Of a stretch of DNA of 64,000 bases, positions 42,945 to 52,303 are shown one piece after another. A model generated the notes under the pieces. It was not told the DNA's origin. It did not search any database and saw nothing but the letters and a program-made list of their open reading frames with translations. Position 1 is the stretch's first letter, and each line of letters starts with the position of its first letter. The translations under genes and the position numbers were made by a program. Origin of the DNA: Mesorhizobium qingshengii (GTDB lineage: Bacteria; Pseudomonadota; Alphaproteobacteria; Rhizobiales; Rhizobiaceae). The stretch is taken from assembly GCF_027563465.1 (NCBI RefSeq), contig NZ_JAPFQA010000007.1, forward strand, positions 1 through 64,000, read 5' to 3'.

Positions 42945-44125
42945 TGCCAAAACCATCATCGCGCATTTCCGGCATCGTGCCCTCGGGCAAGGATGGCTGG
43001 GAAGTCCATTTCGAAGCCTGGACCCGCAAGGAAGCCGGCGAGGACATCATCATGCTCTCGGTCGGCGACCACGACTTCGACACGCCTGCGGAAACGATCG
43101 AAGCCTGCGTGACCGCGGTTCGCGGCAGCAATCACCACTACACCCCGCTTCCCGGCCTGCCGCGCCTGCGCAAGGCGATGGCGGCAGCCTCGACCGCTTG
43201 CACCGGCGTTGCGACCAACCCCAACCAGGTGATCGCCACGCCGGGTGGGCAGGCCGCGCTCTATGCCGCCGTGCAGGCCGTGCTCGACCAGGGCGACCAC
43301 GCCATCGTGGTGGCGCCTTACTACGCTACCTATCCCAACACCTTCAGTGCGGCCGGCGCCGATTTCACCGTGGTCGAGACGCCCGCCGAGGACGGCTTCC
43401 AGCCGCGCGCCGACATGATCCGCGCGGCAATTCGGCCGAACACCCGCGCCATCCTGATCAACACGCCGAACAACCCGACGGGCGCGGTCTATTCGCGCCA
43501 GCGGCTGGAAGAGCTGGCGCAAATCTGCAGGGAGTACGATCTCTGGCTGCTTTCTGACGAGGTCTACTGGACGCTGGGCGGCGGCGAGCATGTCTCGCCG
43601 CGCTCGCTGCCCGGCATGGCCGAGCGCACGCTGGTCATCAATTCGATGTCCAAGAGCCACGGCATGACCGGCTGGCGCATGGGCTGGCTGACGGGTCCGG
43701 AGGAGATGATCACGCTACTGGTCAATCTCAATCTTGTGACCACCTACGGCCTGCCGGCCTTCATTTCGATCGCCTGTGCCGAGGCGCTGGAGAATGGCTA
43801 TGGCGTCAAGGAGATCGCCGAACGCTATGCGGCGCGCCGCACCGTCTTCCTCGATGCCGTGCGCGGCATGAACAATGTCAGCGTTCGCGGTTCCGAGGGC
43901 GGCATGTATGTCATGCTCGATATATCAGCCGTCGAATCCGACGACGAGAAATTCGCCTTCGCCTTGCTCGACAAGGAAAAGGTCGGCGTGATGCCCGGCT
44001 CGAGTTTCGGCGAGGCGGCCGCCGGCCACATCCGCGTCAGCCTCTGTCAGCCCGAGCCCGTGCTGCGGGAAGCAGCGCTGCGGCTGCGACGCTTTGTTTC
44101 CAGCTATCGCCGCGAGGCCGCATGA
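42944..44125 (+). CDS. Class I/II PLP aminotransferase between two FAD/GcvT genes
   Basis: The 393-residue fold-type I enzyme has GGQAALYAAVQ (101-111), NTPNNPTGAVYS (173-184), SDEVYW (204-209) and the PLP lysine Lys237 in SMSKSHGMTGWRMGWL. These are features of aspartate/aromatic-type aminotransferases. The ATG overlaps the upstream TGA (TGATG) and its own TGA overlaps the ATG of the next gene, so all three proteins are co-translated. The setting suggests that it acts on the amino acid released by the flanking demethylases. Substrate specificity is not predictable, and no cofactor-binding residue is missing. Confidence 0.87.
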   Translation: MPKPSSRISGIVPSGKDGWEVHFEAWTRKEAGEDIIMLSVGDHDFDTPAETIEACVTAVRGSNHHYTPLPGLPRLRKAMAAASTACTGVATNPNQVIATPGGQAALYAAVQAVLDQGDHAIVVAPYYATYPNTFSAAGADFTVVETPAEDGFQPRADMIRAAIRPNTRAILINTPNNPTGAVYSRQRLEELAQICREYDLWLLSDEVYWTLGGGEHVSPRSLPGMAERTLVINSMSKSHGMTGWRMGWLTGPEEMITLLVNLNLVTTYGLPAFISIACAEALENGYGVKEIAERYAARRTVFLDAVRGMNNVSVRGSEGGMYVMLDISAVESDDEKFAFALLDKEKVGVMPGSSFGEAAAGHIRVSLCQPEPVLREAALRLRRFVSSYRREAA

Positions 44126-46581
44126 ACACCCCTGCCCCCAAAACCATCCCCACCAAAGCCCGCGCCGTCATCATCGGCGGCGGCGTCTCCGGCTGTTCGG
44201 TCGCCTATCACCTCGCCAAGCTCGGCTGGACCGACATCGTGCTGCTGGAACGCAAGCAGCTGACCTCGGGCACGACATGGCACGCCGCCGGCCTGATCGG
44301 CCAGTTGCGCGGCTCGCAGAACATGACGCGGCTGGCGAAATATTCGGCAGACCTCTACGTCAAGCTGGAAGCCGAGACAGAAGTCGGCACCGGCATGCGC
44401 CAGGTCGGCTCGATCACCGTGGCGCTGACCGAGGAGCGCAAGCACGAGATCTATAGGCAGGCGTCTCTCGCCCGTGCCTTCAATGTCGACGTGCGCGAGA
44501 TTTCGCCCAATGAAGTCAAGCAGATGTACCCGCATCTCAATGTGTCCGACGTGGTCGGCGCCGTGCATCTGCCGCTCGACGGACAATGCGACCCCGCCAA
44601 CATCGCCATGGCGCTGGCCAAGGGCGCACGCCAGCGCGGCGCCACCATCGTCGAGAATGTGAAGGTCACCAAGGTCCATACCAAGGCCGGCCGCGTCACC
44701 GGCGTGTCGTGGGCGCAAGGTGAAGACCAAGGCATGATCGAGGCCGATATCGTCGTCAACTGCGCCGGCATGTGGGCGCGCGAACTCGGCGCCCAGAACG
44801 GCGTCACCATCCCGCTGCATGCCTGCGAGCATTTCTATCTCGTCACCGAGCCGATCCCCGGCCTCTCCCGCTTGCCCGTCCTGCGCGTTCCCGACGAGTG
44901 CGCCTACTACAAGGAAGATGCCGGCAAGATGATGCTCGGCGCCTTCGAGCCGGTGGCGAAACCATGGGGCATGGACGGCATCCGCGAGGATTTCTGCTTC
45001 GACCAGTTGCCCGAAGACATGGACCACTTCGAACCCATCCTCGAAATGGGCGTCAACCGTATGCCGATGCTGGCGACAGCCGGCATCCATACCTTCTTCA
45101 ACGGCCCCGAAAGCTTTACGCCGGACGACCGCTACTATCTCGGCGAAGCGCCCGAGCTGTCCGGCTACTGGATGGCGACCGGCTACAATTCGATCGGCAT
45201 CGTCTCTTCCGGCGGCGCCGGCATGGCGCTGGCGCAGTGGATCAATGACGGCGAAGCGCCCTTCGACCTGTGGGAAGTCGACATCCGCCGCGCCCAGCCG
45301 TTCCAGAAAAACCGCCGCTATCTCAAGGAGCGCGTCTCGGAGACGCTCGGACTGCTCTATGCCGACCATTTCCCCTATCGCCAGATGGCGACGTCGAGGA
45401 ATGTCAGGCGTTCGCCCCTGCATGAGCATTTGAAGGCCCGTGGCGCCGTGTTCGGCGAGGTCGCCGGCTGGGAGCGCGCCAACTGGTTCGCTCGTGAGGG
45501 ACAAGAGCGCGAATACCGCTACTCGTGGAAACGGCAGAACTGGTTCGACAACCAGCGCGAGGAACACCTTGCGGTCAGGAACGGCGTCGGCCTGTTCGAC
45601 ATGACCTCGTTCGGCAAGATCCGCGTCGAGGGCCGCGATGCCTGCGCCTTCCTGCAAAGACTGTGCGCCAACGACATGGACGTTGCGCCGGGCAAGATCG
45701 TCTACACCCAGATGCTCAACCGGCGCGGCGGTATCGAGAGCGACCTGACGGTCTCGCGGCTGTCGGAAACCGCCTACTTCCTCGTCGTGCCGGGTGCCAC
45801 GCTGCGGCGCGATCTGGCATGGCTGCGCAAGCACCTGGCCGACGAATTTGTTGTCATCACCGATGTGACGGCGGCCGAAAGCGTGCTGTGCCTGATGGGA
45901 CCGGACGCGCGGAAGCTGATCCAGAAGGTCAGCCCGAACGATTTCTCCAACGAAGCCAACCCGTTCGGCACGTTCCAGGAAATCGAGATCGGCATGGGCA
46001 TGGCCCGTGCGCACCGCGTCACCTATGTCGGCGAACTCGGCTGGGAGCTCTATGTCTCGACCGACCAGGCCGCCCATGTCTTCGAGGCGATCGACGAGGC
46101 GGGGGCGGATGTCGGCCTGAAGCTTTGCGGCCTGCACACGCTGGATTCCTGCCGCATCGAAAAGGCCTTCCGGCATTTCGGCCACGACATCACCGACGAG
46201 GACGATGTGCTGGAAGCCGGCCTGGGCTTCGCGGTGAAAACGGCGAAGGGCGATTTCATTGGCCGTGATGCCGTGCTGCGGAAGAAGGAAGCCGGATTGA
46301 ACCGCAGGCTGGTCCAGTTCCGCCTGAAGGACCCGCAACCGCTGCTTTTCCACAACGAGGCGATCCTGCGCGACGGCAAGATCGTCGGCCCGATCACCTC
46401 GGGCAATTACGGCCATCACCTCGGCGGCGCCATCGGGCTGGGCTATGTGCCGTGCCAGGGCGAGAGCGAGGCGGAGGTGCTGGCCTCATCCTACGAGATC
46501 GAGATCGCCGGTGAGCGCTTTGCCGCCGAAGCATCGTTGAAGCCGATGTATGATCCGAAGGCGGAGCGGACCAGGATGTAG
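44122..46581 (+). CDS. FAD/GcvT oxidoreductase (dimethylglycine-dehydrogenase-like), second copy of the operon
   Basis: The 819-residue paralogue of 40491-42944 has VIIGGGVSGCSVAYHLAKLG near its N terminus, GTTWHAAGLIGQLRGSQNMT with the flavin-linking His position, and the GcvT-like folate domain in its second half (YVGELGWELYVS). The WHAAGL[IV]GQLR context is the classical dimethylglycine/sarcosine-dehydrogenase form, so this copy is the one most likely to act on dimethylglycine. It starts at ATG 44122 in an ATGA overlap with the aminotransferase gene. It is the last gene of the operon, followed by a large palindromic element that can act as a terminator for both strands. Confidence 0.88.
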   Translation: MNTPAPKTIPTKARAVIIGGGVSGCSVAYHLAKLGWTDIVLLERKQLTSGTTWHAAGLIGQLRGSQNMTRLAKYSADLYVKLEAETEVGTGMRQVGSITVALTEERKHEIYRQASLARAFNVDVREISPNEVKQMYPHLNVSDVVGAVHLPLDGQCDPANIAMALAKGARQRGATIVENVKVTKVHTKAGRVTGVSWAQGEDQGMIEADIVVNCAGMWARELGAQNGVTIPLHACEHFYLVTEPIPGLSRLPVLRVPDECAYYKEDAGKMMLGAFEPVAKPWGMDGIREDFCFDQLPEDMDHFEPILEMGVNRMPMLATAGIHTFFNGPESFTPDDRYYLGEAPELSGYWMATGYNSIGIVSSGGAGMALAQWINDGEAPFDLWEVDIRRAQPFQKNRRYLKERVSETLGLLYADHFPYRQMATSRNVRRSPLHEHLKARGAVFGEVAGWERANWFAREGQEREYRYSWKRQNWFDNQREEHLAVRNGVGLFDMTSFGKIRVEGRDACAFLQRLCANDMDVAPGKIVYTQMLNRRGGIESDLTVSRLSETAYFLVVPGATLRRDLAWLRKHLADEFVVITDVTAAESVLCLMGPDARKLIQKVSPNDFSNEANPFGTFQEIEIGMGMARAHRVTYVGELGWELYVSTDQAAHVFEAIDEAGADVGLKLCGLHTLDSCRIEKAFRHFGHDITDEDDVLEAGLGFAVKTAKGDFIGRDAVLRKKEAGLNRRLVQFRLKDPQPLLFHNEAILRDGKIVGPITSGNYGHHLGGAIGLGYVPCQGESEAEVLASSYEIEIAGERFAAEASLKPMYDPKAERTRM

Positions 46582-46586
46582 CGCCT

Positions 46587-46744
46587 TACCCTCCCCCTGG
46601 TGGGGAGGGTCGGCTCGCAGTCGGAGCAAAGCGGAGATTGCGAGACGGGGTGGGGGGTAGCGCCCTACGAGACCCCCACCCCGCTTCGCAAAAGCCGCCC
46701 CAAGCGGCATTTGCTGCGCGACCCTCCCCACAAGGGGGAGGGTA
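46587..46744. repeat. Large palindromic element, copy 1
   Basis: The left arm TTACCCTCCCCCTGGTGGGG (continuing AGGGTCG) mirrors the right arm, whose last bases are CCCCACAAGGGGGAGGGTAA. The centre contains GGGGTGGGGG and CCCCCACCCCG tracts. It fills the whole gap between convergent genes and should form a stable hairpin on both strands. A second copy lies at 57466. Confidence 0.8.
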
Positions 46745-46751
46745 AAGTCCC

Positions 46752-47339
46752 TCAAAACCGCTCCAGCTTCGCCCTCACCTTCGCCAAAAACGCGGCCCGG
46801 CTCCCTGGCGTCGAGGAATCCATCAGATAGTGCGCCAGGAAGAAGGTCCGGCAACGCGTCGCGCACAGCGCCCGCATACCGCGCAGCAGGGTCTTGCGGC
46901 CGGGCTGTCCGACGACGACGCTCCACCAGGTCGGCGCGCCGCAGGTGGTGATGACACCAACCTTGGTCACATGCGTCATCAGCGACTTGATCCGTCCCTT
47001 GCCAGCCGGCAGCTTGAAGGCGACATCGGTCGCCCACACACGGTCGAGCCAGCCCTTCAGCATCGCCGGCAGCCCGTACCACCAGGTCGGATAGACAAAC
47101 AGGATCGCTTCGGCCCAGTTGAGCAACTCGAAATGCGGCTTCAACGCCGGGTCCTGCGGCGCCTGGTCATTGTAGGAGCGCCGCTCGTCGCAACCCATTA
47201 CCGGATTGAAGTTCTCGGCATAGAGGTCGAGCAAACGCACCTCCCAGCCCCTCGCCTTCAACACCTCGACGGCGCTGTCGCGAATGGACGCGCAGAAACT
47301 CTCCGGCACCGGATGGCAGTAAACCACCAGCGCGCGCAT
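46752..47339 (-). CDS. NAD(P)H-dependent flavodoxin-fold oxidoreductase, copy 1
   Basis: The 195-residue protein has the NQO1/MdaB-type flavodoxin fold: MRALVVYCHPVPESFCASI for phosphate binding at the N terminus, and FVYPTWWYGLPAMLKGWLDRV (about 80-102) for the flavin. It should transfer hydride from NAD(P)H to a quinone-like or conjugated acceptor. It is the last gene of a seven-gene operon, its ATG overlapping the TGA of the paralogue upstream. The two flavodoxin-fold proteins share the layout [VL]xYPxW.YG[FL]PA[IM]LKG[FW][FL]DRV and likely arose by tandem duplication. The physiological acceptor is unknown; the neighbours suggest a heterocyclic substrate. Confidence 0.83.
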   Translation of the reverse strand: MRALVVYCHPVPESFCASIRDSAVEVLKARGWEVRLLDLYAENFNPVMGCDERRSYNDQAPQDPALKPHFELLNWAEAILFVYPTWWYGLPAMLKGWLDRVWATDVAFKLPAGKGRIKSLMTHVTKVGVITTCGAPTWWSVVVGQPGRKTLLRGMRALCATRCRTFFLAHYLMDSSTPGSRAAFLAKVRAKLERF

Positions 47340-47920
47340 CAGAATGCGTCCATGTTGGCCGCGACCTTGGCCGTGAAGGCCTCGCGCGTTTGGTCGGTCG
47401 ACAGGTTCATTGCATAGTGAGCGAGATAGGTCACCGGCGCGCCCGGTTTTACGGTGGCGCGCAGCATTCGCTTGATCAATCTGCGTGGCGGATCGCCCAT
47501 CAACGCAGCGCGGAACCGGCTGCCGCCATAGGTGGTGACCGCGGCGACCTTGCCAATTTTGTGCAGCGATGGCTGCACCTTGCCGTCGACCAGCTTGAAG
47601 GACACGCCGGGCAAGAAGACGCGGTCGAAAAAACCCTTCAGGATCGCCGGAAAGCCGTAGTTCCAGACAGGATAGGAAAGCACCAGCGCATCGGCCCGCA
47701 GCAGGCGCTCGACATAAGGCGCCACGGCATCGGCGGGACCGCGCCGATTGTGATAGTCCAGCCGCTCCTGGCGCGTCAGCCGCGGGTCGAAATCCTCGGC
47801 GTAGAGATCGCAGTCGTCGACCGTATGGCCCGCCGCCGTCAATCGCTCGACGATCATCCGGTGCAGGCCGGCATTGAAGCTGGTCTCGACCGGATGGGCG
47901 TAGAGCACGAGGATGTTCAT
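47339..47920 (-). CDS. NAD(P)H-dependent flavodoxin-fold oxidoreductase, copy 2
   Basis: The 193-residue paralogue of the downstream gene starts MNILVLYAHPVETSFNAGLH and has LSYPVWNYGFPAILKGFFDRV in the flavin-binding region. It lies between the FAD-linked oxidase gene (its ATG overlaps the TGA of the oxidase) and the first copy (TGATG overlap). Tandem NQO-type genes in one operon could form a heterodimer, since the family is dimeric; that is speculation. Both would reduce an intermediate of the pathway, or protect against quinones formed by the FAD-linked oxidase. Confidence 0.83.
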   Translation of the reverse strand: MNILVLYAHPVETSFNAGLHRMIVERLTAAGHTVDDCDLYAEDFDPRLTRQERLDYHNRRGPADAVAPYVERLLRADALVLSYPVWNYGFPAILKGFFDRVFLPGVSFKLVDGKVQPSLHKIGKVAAVTTYGGSRFRAALMGDPPRRLIKRMLRATVKPGAPVTYLAHYAMNLSTDQTREAFTAKVAANMDAF

Positions 47921-49320
47921 CAGCCTGCCTTCTGCAGCCCCTTGAACAGAAACGACTTGCCCGAGCGGTAGTCGTAGTCCGGGTTCTCCCAGGCGATCAT
48001 CTTGCCGGGGTTGAGCAGACCTTGCGGATCGGTCTCGCGCTTGAAGGCGAGTTGCACCTCGTCGGTCTGCTTCATGCCACCCTCTTCCAGCGTGTAGCGG
48101 TGCGGGTTGAAGATCCAACAGCCATTGTCCTCGTGGATGCGGATGATCTCGTCCAGCCGTTCCGCCGTGGTGAAGCGCACCAGTGGCAACCCCGCGACAC
48201 CGATCGCGCCGTCAAAGCGGATGAATTCGAGATGTGCCGGCACCTCGTCGCCAAAGCGATCGACCATCGCCTTGACATGGGCGAGATGATCCGGCGACGG
48301 ATAGCGCGCCTGCAAATAGGTGATATCAGGGTCGACCCTGATGGCGCGCAACGTCGTGTGGTTCCACGTCAGCTCATAGGCCGGCGGCAGCCCCTTGAGG
48401 TCGGCCTCCCGGTCAGCGCGGAAGACCATCTCGCCCTTGCTGCGTGCCGTGAAGGCGACAAAGGCATCCATCGCGTGTGGCGCGATCATGCACACGACGA
48501 TGCTCTGTTCGCGCCGGAAAAACCGCTGGTGCCGCTTGAAATAGTCGTAAGGGACAGGTGCGGCAATCGGTGTGATCAACTTCGCCAGTATGCCGTCCTG
48601 GACGGCGAGGTCGTTGCCGAAGACTGCCGCGTCCATGAAATCGTCAAAGCCGACGATGACATCGATCCAGTCGTAGCTGGCGGTCAGCGGCATCTCGACC
48701 TCGGTGATGATGCCGTTGGTGCCGTAGGCGTGCATGACCTTCAGCACGTCCTCGCCGGCGAGATCCATGACGCGCGGCGCGGCCTCCATCGTCACGGTCC
48801 TCAGCCGGATGACATTGCCGAGATCACGCAAGCCACCCCAGCGGATCGAGCCGACACCGCCCGAACCGCCGGCGACAAAGCCGCCGATCGAGGCCGTGTT
48901 GTAGGTCGATGGCGAGATGCGCAACTCCTGGCCGGAATGCGCCCGCGTCGCCTTGTCGATATCGGCCAGCACCGCGCCCGGCCCGGTCACCACGCGCCCC
49001 GGCGCGATCGACTTGATCTCGTTCATCTCGGCGAGGTTGAGCACGACACCGCCTGAAAGCGGCATCGCCTGGCCGTAATTGCCGGTGCCGCTGCCGCGCG
49101 GCGTTACCGGCACGCCATGGCGATGACAGGCGGCAAGCACGCGGATCACCTCGGCCTCGCTCTTCGGCGTCACGATCAGGTCGCCGGTGACGTGGTCGAG
49201 CTGCTGCTTCAGCACCGGGCTGTACCAGTAGAAGTCGCGGCTCTTCTGCTGGACGATGGCTGGATTGTCGTCGAGCTTCAGGCCTTCGAGATCACGTTTG
49301 AGCGCCGAAACATCCATCAT
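47920..49320 (-). CDS. FAD-linked oxidase (GlcD/VAO superfamily)
   Basis: The 466-residue flavoprotein has the PCMH-type FAD domain: TPRGSGTGNYGQAMPLSGGV (73-92), then GGFVAGGSGGVGSIRWGG. A C-terminal FAD-oxidase domain ends DPQGLLNPGKMIAW. This is the fold of glycolate, D-lactate and alditol oxidases. The start ATG 49320-49318 overlaps the TGA of the amidohydrolase gene; a second ATG follows directly. It should oxidise a hydroxy acid or alcohol, either one produced by the operon's hydrolase or a separate substrate. No covalent-flavin His in the usual RGGGH form is seen; the corresponding segment is RGSGTGN. Confidence 0.82.
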   Translation of the reverse strand: MMDVSALKRDLEGLKLDDNPAIVQQKSRDFYWYSPVLKQQLDHVTGDLIVTPKSEAEVIRVLAACHRHGVPVTPRGSGTGNYGQAMPLSGGVVLNLAEMNEIKSIAPGRVVTGPGAVLADIDKATRAHSGQELRISPSTYNTASIGGFVAGGSGGVGSIRWGGLRDLGNVIRLRTVTMEAAPRVMDLAGEDVLKVMHAYGTNGIITEVEMPLTASYDWIDVIVGFDDFMDAAVFGNDLAVQDGILAKLITPIAAPVPYDYFKRHQRFFRREQSIVVCMIAPHAMDAFVAFTARSKGEMVFRADREADLKGLPPAYELTWNHTTLRAIRVDPDITYLQARYPSPDHLAHVKAMVDRFGDEVPAHLEFIRFDGAIGVAGLPLVRFTTAERLDEIIRIHEDNGCWIFNPHRYTLEEGGMKQTDEVQLAFKRETDPQGLLNPGKMIAWENPDYDYRSGKSFLFKGLQKAG

Positions 49321-50618
49321 TCCACCATCAGTTCGTCGAGTTCGGCATAGTCGGGCAATTGCCGATCGATAGCACGACCGCCGCGCACGACGATGCGATC
49401 CGATTCGGGGCGCGACAGCAATTCGGTCCAGCTTCGACCTTTGAACAGGATGAAGTCGGCATCGCCACCAGCCGCAAGCGTGCCGAAACCATCGAGCCGC
49501 ATCACCCTGGCCGGCGTCGCGGCGACCGCTTGCGGCCAGTCGGCGACCGGATGATCGAAATGCAGGATGCGCGTCGCCATGCGGTAGACCTCGAGCATGT
49601 CTAGGTCGCCATAGGCATAGAAGGGATCGCGTGTGTTGTCGGAGGCGACGGCGACCGGAATGCCCCTCGCCTTCATCTCGTGCAGCAGCGTCACGCCACG
49701 CCAGCGCGGCGTGGTATGATCGCCGCGTCGATCCTGCAGATATAGATTGCACATCGGTAGAGAAACGACTGCCAATCCCGCTTTCGCCACCTTGTCCAGC
49801 GTGTCCAGCACATCGAGGTCCGGCTGGCGCGCCAGCGAGCAGCAATGGCCGACGAGGATGTTGCCCTCGAAGCCGCTCCACAGAGCGGCCTCGGCGATCT
49901 TCTTGAGCGAGATCGCGGCAACGTCGTCGGTCTCGTCCGCATGGAAATCGAGATCGAGGCCATGCTGGATGGCTTGCGCGAAGACGTGGTCGAGCAGCTC
50001 TTCCAGGTCCGGCACCATATAGGTGACGACACCGAGAACACCCTTGGCGGCGGCAACCCTTTTCGCCAAGCTGTCGAACCACCTCCTGTCGCGCACGCCC
50101 TCGATGCCGAGCAGGCACGCGCCCTGCAGTTCGATGCGGCCGCGCCATGTCTCGCGCATCGTCTCGAACACCGGCCAGGAGATCTCCTCCTGCGGCGCGA
50201 CGCTGTCGAGATGGGTGCGCAGCGCCCTGGTGCCGTGCGCGTAGGCCGAGCGCAGGGAAAAATCCATGCGCCGCGCCACGTCCTCGGCGCTCCAGCGGGC
50301 AGCGCGATCGGCGCCGGTGGCATTCAGCGCTCCCATGAACGTGCCATCGGGATTGGGTTTTCGCGGCCAGATATGGCCCTTGTCTATATGCGTGTGGCAG
50401 TCGATGAAGCACGGCAGAACGATGCGGCCCGCGAGGTCGATAGCATCGGCAGGCGCTTTCGATCGGCCATGCGCGGTGATGCTGGAAATCTTGCCGTCGG
50501 CGACGGCGATGTCGGCAAGCCCGAAGCCGTCGCGGTCGAAAGCAGCGCCAAATTCCGGTGTCAGGGACGCATGAAGCCGGGCGTTGGCGAGCCGGTATGA
50601 ACCTGTGTTCGGGATCAA
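49317..50618 (-). CDS. CodA-like amidohydrolase/deaminase
   Basis: The 433-residue enzyme of the cytosine-deaminase branch of amidohydrolases has FIDCHTHIDKGHIWP (71-85; His75 and His77 bind metal), LDFHADETDD with the catalytic His/Glu, LVGHCCSLA, and ASDNTRDPFYAYG with the final Asp. This set matches CodA, creatinine deaminase and AtzC-type enzymes that deaminate or hydrolyse small N-heterocycles. It is encoded directly downstream of an ABC importer of the NMT1/THI5 class, which often carries pyrimidines. A cyclic amidine or pyrimidine substrate is thus likely. The creatininase-family gene nearby makes creatinine worth testing, but neither protein proves it. Confidence 0.85.
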   Translation of the reverse strand: MIPNTGSYRLANARLHASLTPEFGAAFDRDGFGLADIAVADGKISSITAHGRSKAPADAIDLAGRIVLPCFIDCHTHIDKGHIWPRKPNPDGTFMGALNATGADRAARWSAEDVARRMDFSLRSAYAHGTRALRTHLDSVAPQEEISWPVFETMRETWRGRIELQGACLLGIEGVRDRRWFDSLAKRVAAAKGVLGVVTYMVPDLEELLDHVFAQAIQHGLDLDFHADETDDVAAISLKKIAEAALWSGFEGNILVGHCCSLARQPDLDVLDTLDKVAKAGLAVVSLPMCNLYLQDRRGDHTTPRWRGVTLLHEMKARGIPVAVASDNTRDPFYAYGDLDMLEVYRMATRILHFDHPVADWPQAVAATPARVMRLDGFGTLAAGGDADFILFKGRSWTELLSRPESDRIVVRGGRAIDRQLPDYAELDELMVE

Positions 50619-50622
50619 GGCA

Positions 50623-51474
50623 CTAGCGCTCCTGCTTCAGCGCGCTTTCGTGCCAGCGCCGGAGAATGAGATGCGAAATCAGCGACAGCACCAGGAAGAT
50701 TAGGATGCCGGTGAGCGAGATCAGGAACAGCGCCGCGAACAGCCGTGGTGCATTCAGCCGGTAGCCAGCCTCGATGATACGCGAGGCGAGCCCCGACGAC
50801 TGGCCGGTGGCGCCAGCGACGAACTCGGCCACCACCGCGCCGATCAGCGACAGGCCGCCGGCGATCTTCAACCCGCCCAGGAAATACGGCATCGCCGCCG
50901 GCAGGCGCAGATACCGCAACTGCTGCCAGCGCGTCGCGCCATTGAGCTTGAACATGTCGCGCAGATTGCGGTCGACGGAGTTGAGGCCGAGCGTTGTGTT
51001 GGAGAGGATCGGAAAGAAGGCGACGATCCAGGCGCACAGCAGAAGCTTGGTCGTCTGGTTGTCGACATAGATGTTGATCAGCGGAAAGATCGCCACGATC
51101 GGCGTCACCTGCAGCACGATGGCGAACGGGAAGAACGACATCTCCACCCATTTTGATTGCGCGAACAGCACCGCCAGCCCGACTCCGCCAACGACAGCGA
51201 GAAGCAGGCTGAGGAAGGTGATGCGCAAGGTGACCAGCAGAGAGGAGAACAGCAGGCCGGCATCGATGTAGAGCGTCGACAACACGACGCCGGGGCGCGG
51301 CAGGATGTATTGCGGGATCGCGTTCCACACGCAGATGCGATCCCACGACCAGATCGCCAGGATCATGATCGCCAGCGGCAGAACCCATCGGCCGATCCGC
51401 TCGAGCCGCTCCTGGCGCACCCGACGCGCTTCCTCGGGATCGAGTTTGAGAACCCCCTCGTCAATGGCCGTCAT
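50623..51474 (-). CDS. ABC transporter permease, NMT1/THI5-type importer
   Basis: The 283-residue membrane protein has about six helices and a BPD_transp_1 core; the ATPase-contact loop is NSVDRNLRDMFKLNGATRWQ. It partners with the ATPase gene upstream (14-base overlap) and with the periplasmic protein at 52304. ATG 51474 was chosen because it lies just inside the ATPase gene and yields a cytoplasmic N terminus (MTAIDEGVLKLDPEEARRVR) before the first helix. It is separated by four bases from the amidohydrolase gene, so uptake and degradation are co-expressed. Confidence 0.87.
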   Translation of the reverse strand: MTAIDEGVLKLDPEEARRVRQERLERIGRWVLPLAIMILAIWSWDRICVWNAIPQYILPRPGVVLSTLYIDAGLLFSSLLVTLRITFLSLLLAVVGGVGLAVLFAQSKWVEMSFFPFAIVLQVTPIVAIFPLINIYVDNQTTKLLLCAWIVAFFPILSNTTLGLNSVDRNLRDMFKLNGATRWQQLRYLRLPAAMPYFLGGLKIAGGLSLIGAVVAEFVAGATGQSSGLASRIIEAGYRLNAPRLFAALFLISLTGILIFLVLSLISHLILRRWHESALKQER

Positions 51475-52291
51475 GATGCGCGCCTGCTGTTGATTTGATG
51501 GCGTTGACCAGCACATCGGAGGTCTGCCGGCAAAGCGCCGCATAGTCGGGCGAGGTGCGAAACGCCTCGTCGCGTGGATAGGACGCCTCGATCGCGAGTT
51601 CGTCGAACACCCGGCCCGGCCGCGCCGCCATGACGACGACGCGGTTGGAGAGAAAGACGCTTTCAAAGACGCTGTGCGTGACGAAGACGACGGTGAAGCG
51701 CTCGTCCTGCCACAATTCGAGCAGATCGTTGTTCAGCTTGAAGCGCGTGATCTCATCGAGTGCCGCGAACGGCTCGTCCATCAACAGCACCCGCGGTTTC
51801 GTCACCATGGCGCGCGCGATCGAGACGCGCATCTTCATGCCGCCGGAGAGTTCGCGCGGCACCGCGTCCTCGACGCCGGTCAGGTGCACCCGCGCCAGCA
51901 TCTCCATCACCGCCGGGGCCGCCTTGGCGCGGCTGACGCCCTTCAGCCGGAGCGGCAGCCAGACATTGTCGAAGACACTGGCCCAGGGCAGCAGCGTCGG
52001 CTCCTGGAAGACGAAGCCGATGTTCGAGCGATCGAGCGAGCCCTCGGCGCGCCAGTCGAGCACGCCGGAGGTCGGCGTCGACAGGCCGGCAATCAGCCGC
52101 AACGCCGTCGACTTGCCGCAGCCGGACGGTCCGAGCAGGCTGAGGAAATCGCCTTCCCGGATCGTCAGGTTGACGTCGCTGAGCGCCGTCACGCCATTGG
52201 AAAAGACCTTGCCGACGCCGCGCAGCGCCAGCAATGTCGGAGCGACGTCCGACACACTTGCCGGCGCTTGCGCCACCTTTTCCCTCATCAT
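51461..52291 (-). CDS. ABC transporter ATPase, NMT1/THI5-type importer
   Basis: The 276-residue ATPase has Walker A GPSGCGKST (54-62), the signature ELSGGMKMR, Walker B RVLLMDEP and a THS H-loop. It is the SsuB/TauB/ThiZ class that powers pyrimidine, sulfonate or nitrate importers. Two ATGs in tandem (52291 and 52288) are possible starts. The 20-residue N-terminal extension before the domain (AQAPASVSDVAP) is probably disordered. It lies 12 bases after the binding-protein gene and overlaps the permease gene by 14 bases. Confidence 0.88.
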   Translation of the reverse strand: MMREKVAQAPASVSDVAPTLLALRGVGKVFSNGVTALSDVNLTIREGDFLSLLGPSGCGKSTALRLIAGLSTPTSGVLDWRAEGSLDRSNIGFVFQEPTLLPWASVFDNVWLPLRLKGVSRAKAAPAVMEMLARVHLTGVEDAVPRELSGGMKMRVSIARAMVTKPRVLLMDEPFAALDEITRFKLNNDLLELWQDERFTVVFVTHSVFESVFLSNRVVVMAARPGRVFDELAIEASYPRDEAFRTSPDYAALCRQTSDVLVNAIKSTAGAHHDGH

Positions 52292-52303
52292 GCCTGGACC
52301 GGC

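Noticed and set aside
44104..46419. A 771-codon minus-strand frame
   Set aside because: It lies opposite the second FAD/GcvT gene and shows no domain; shadow frame.
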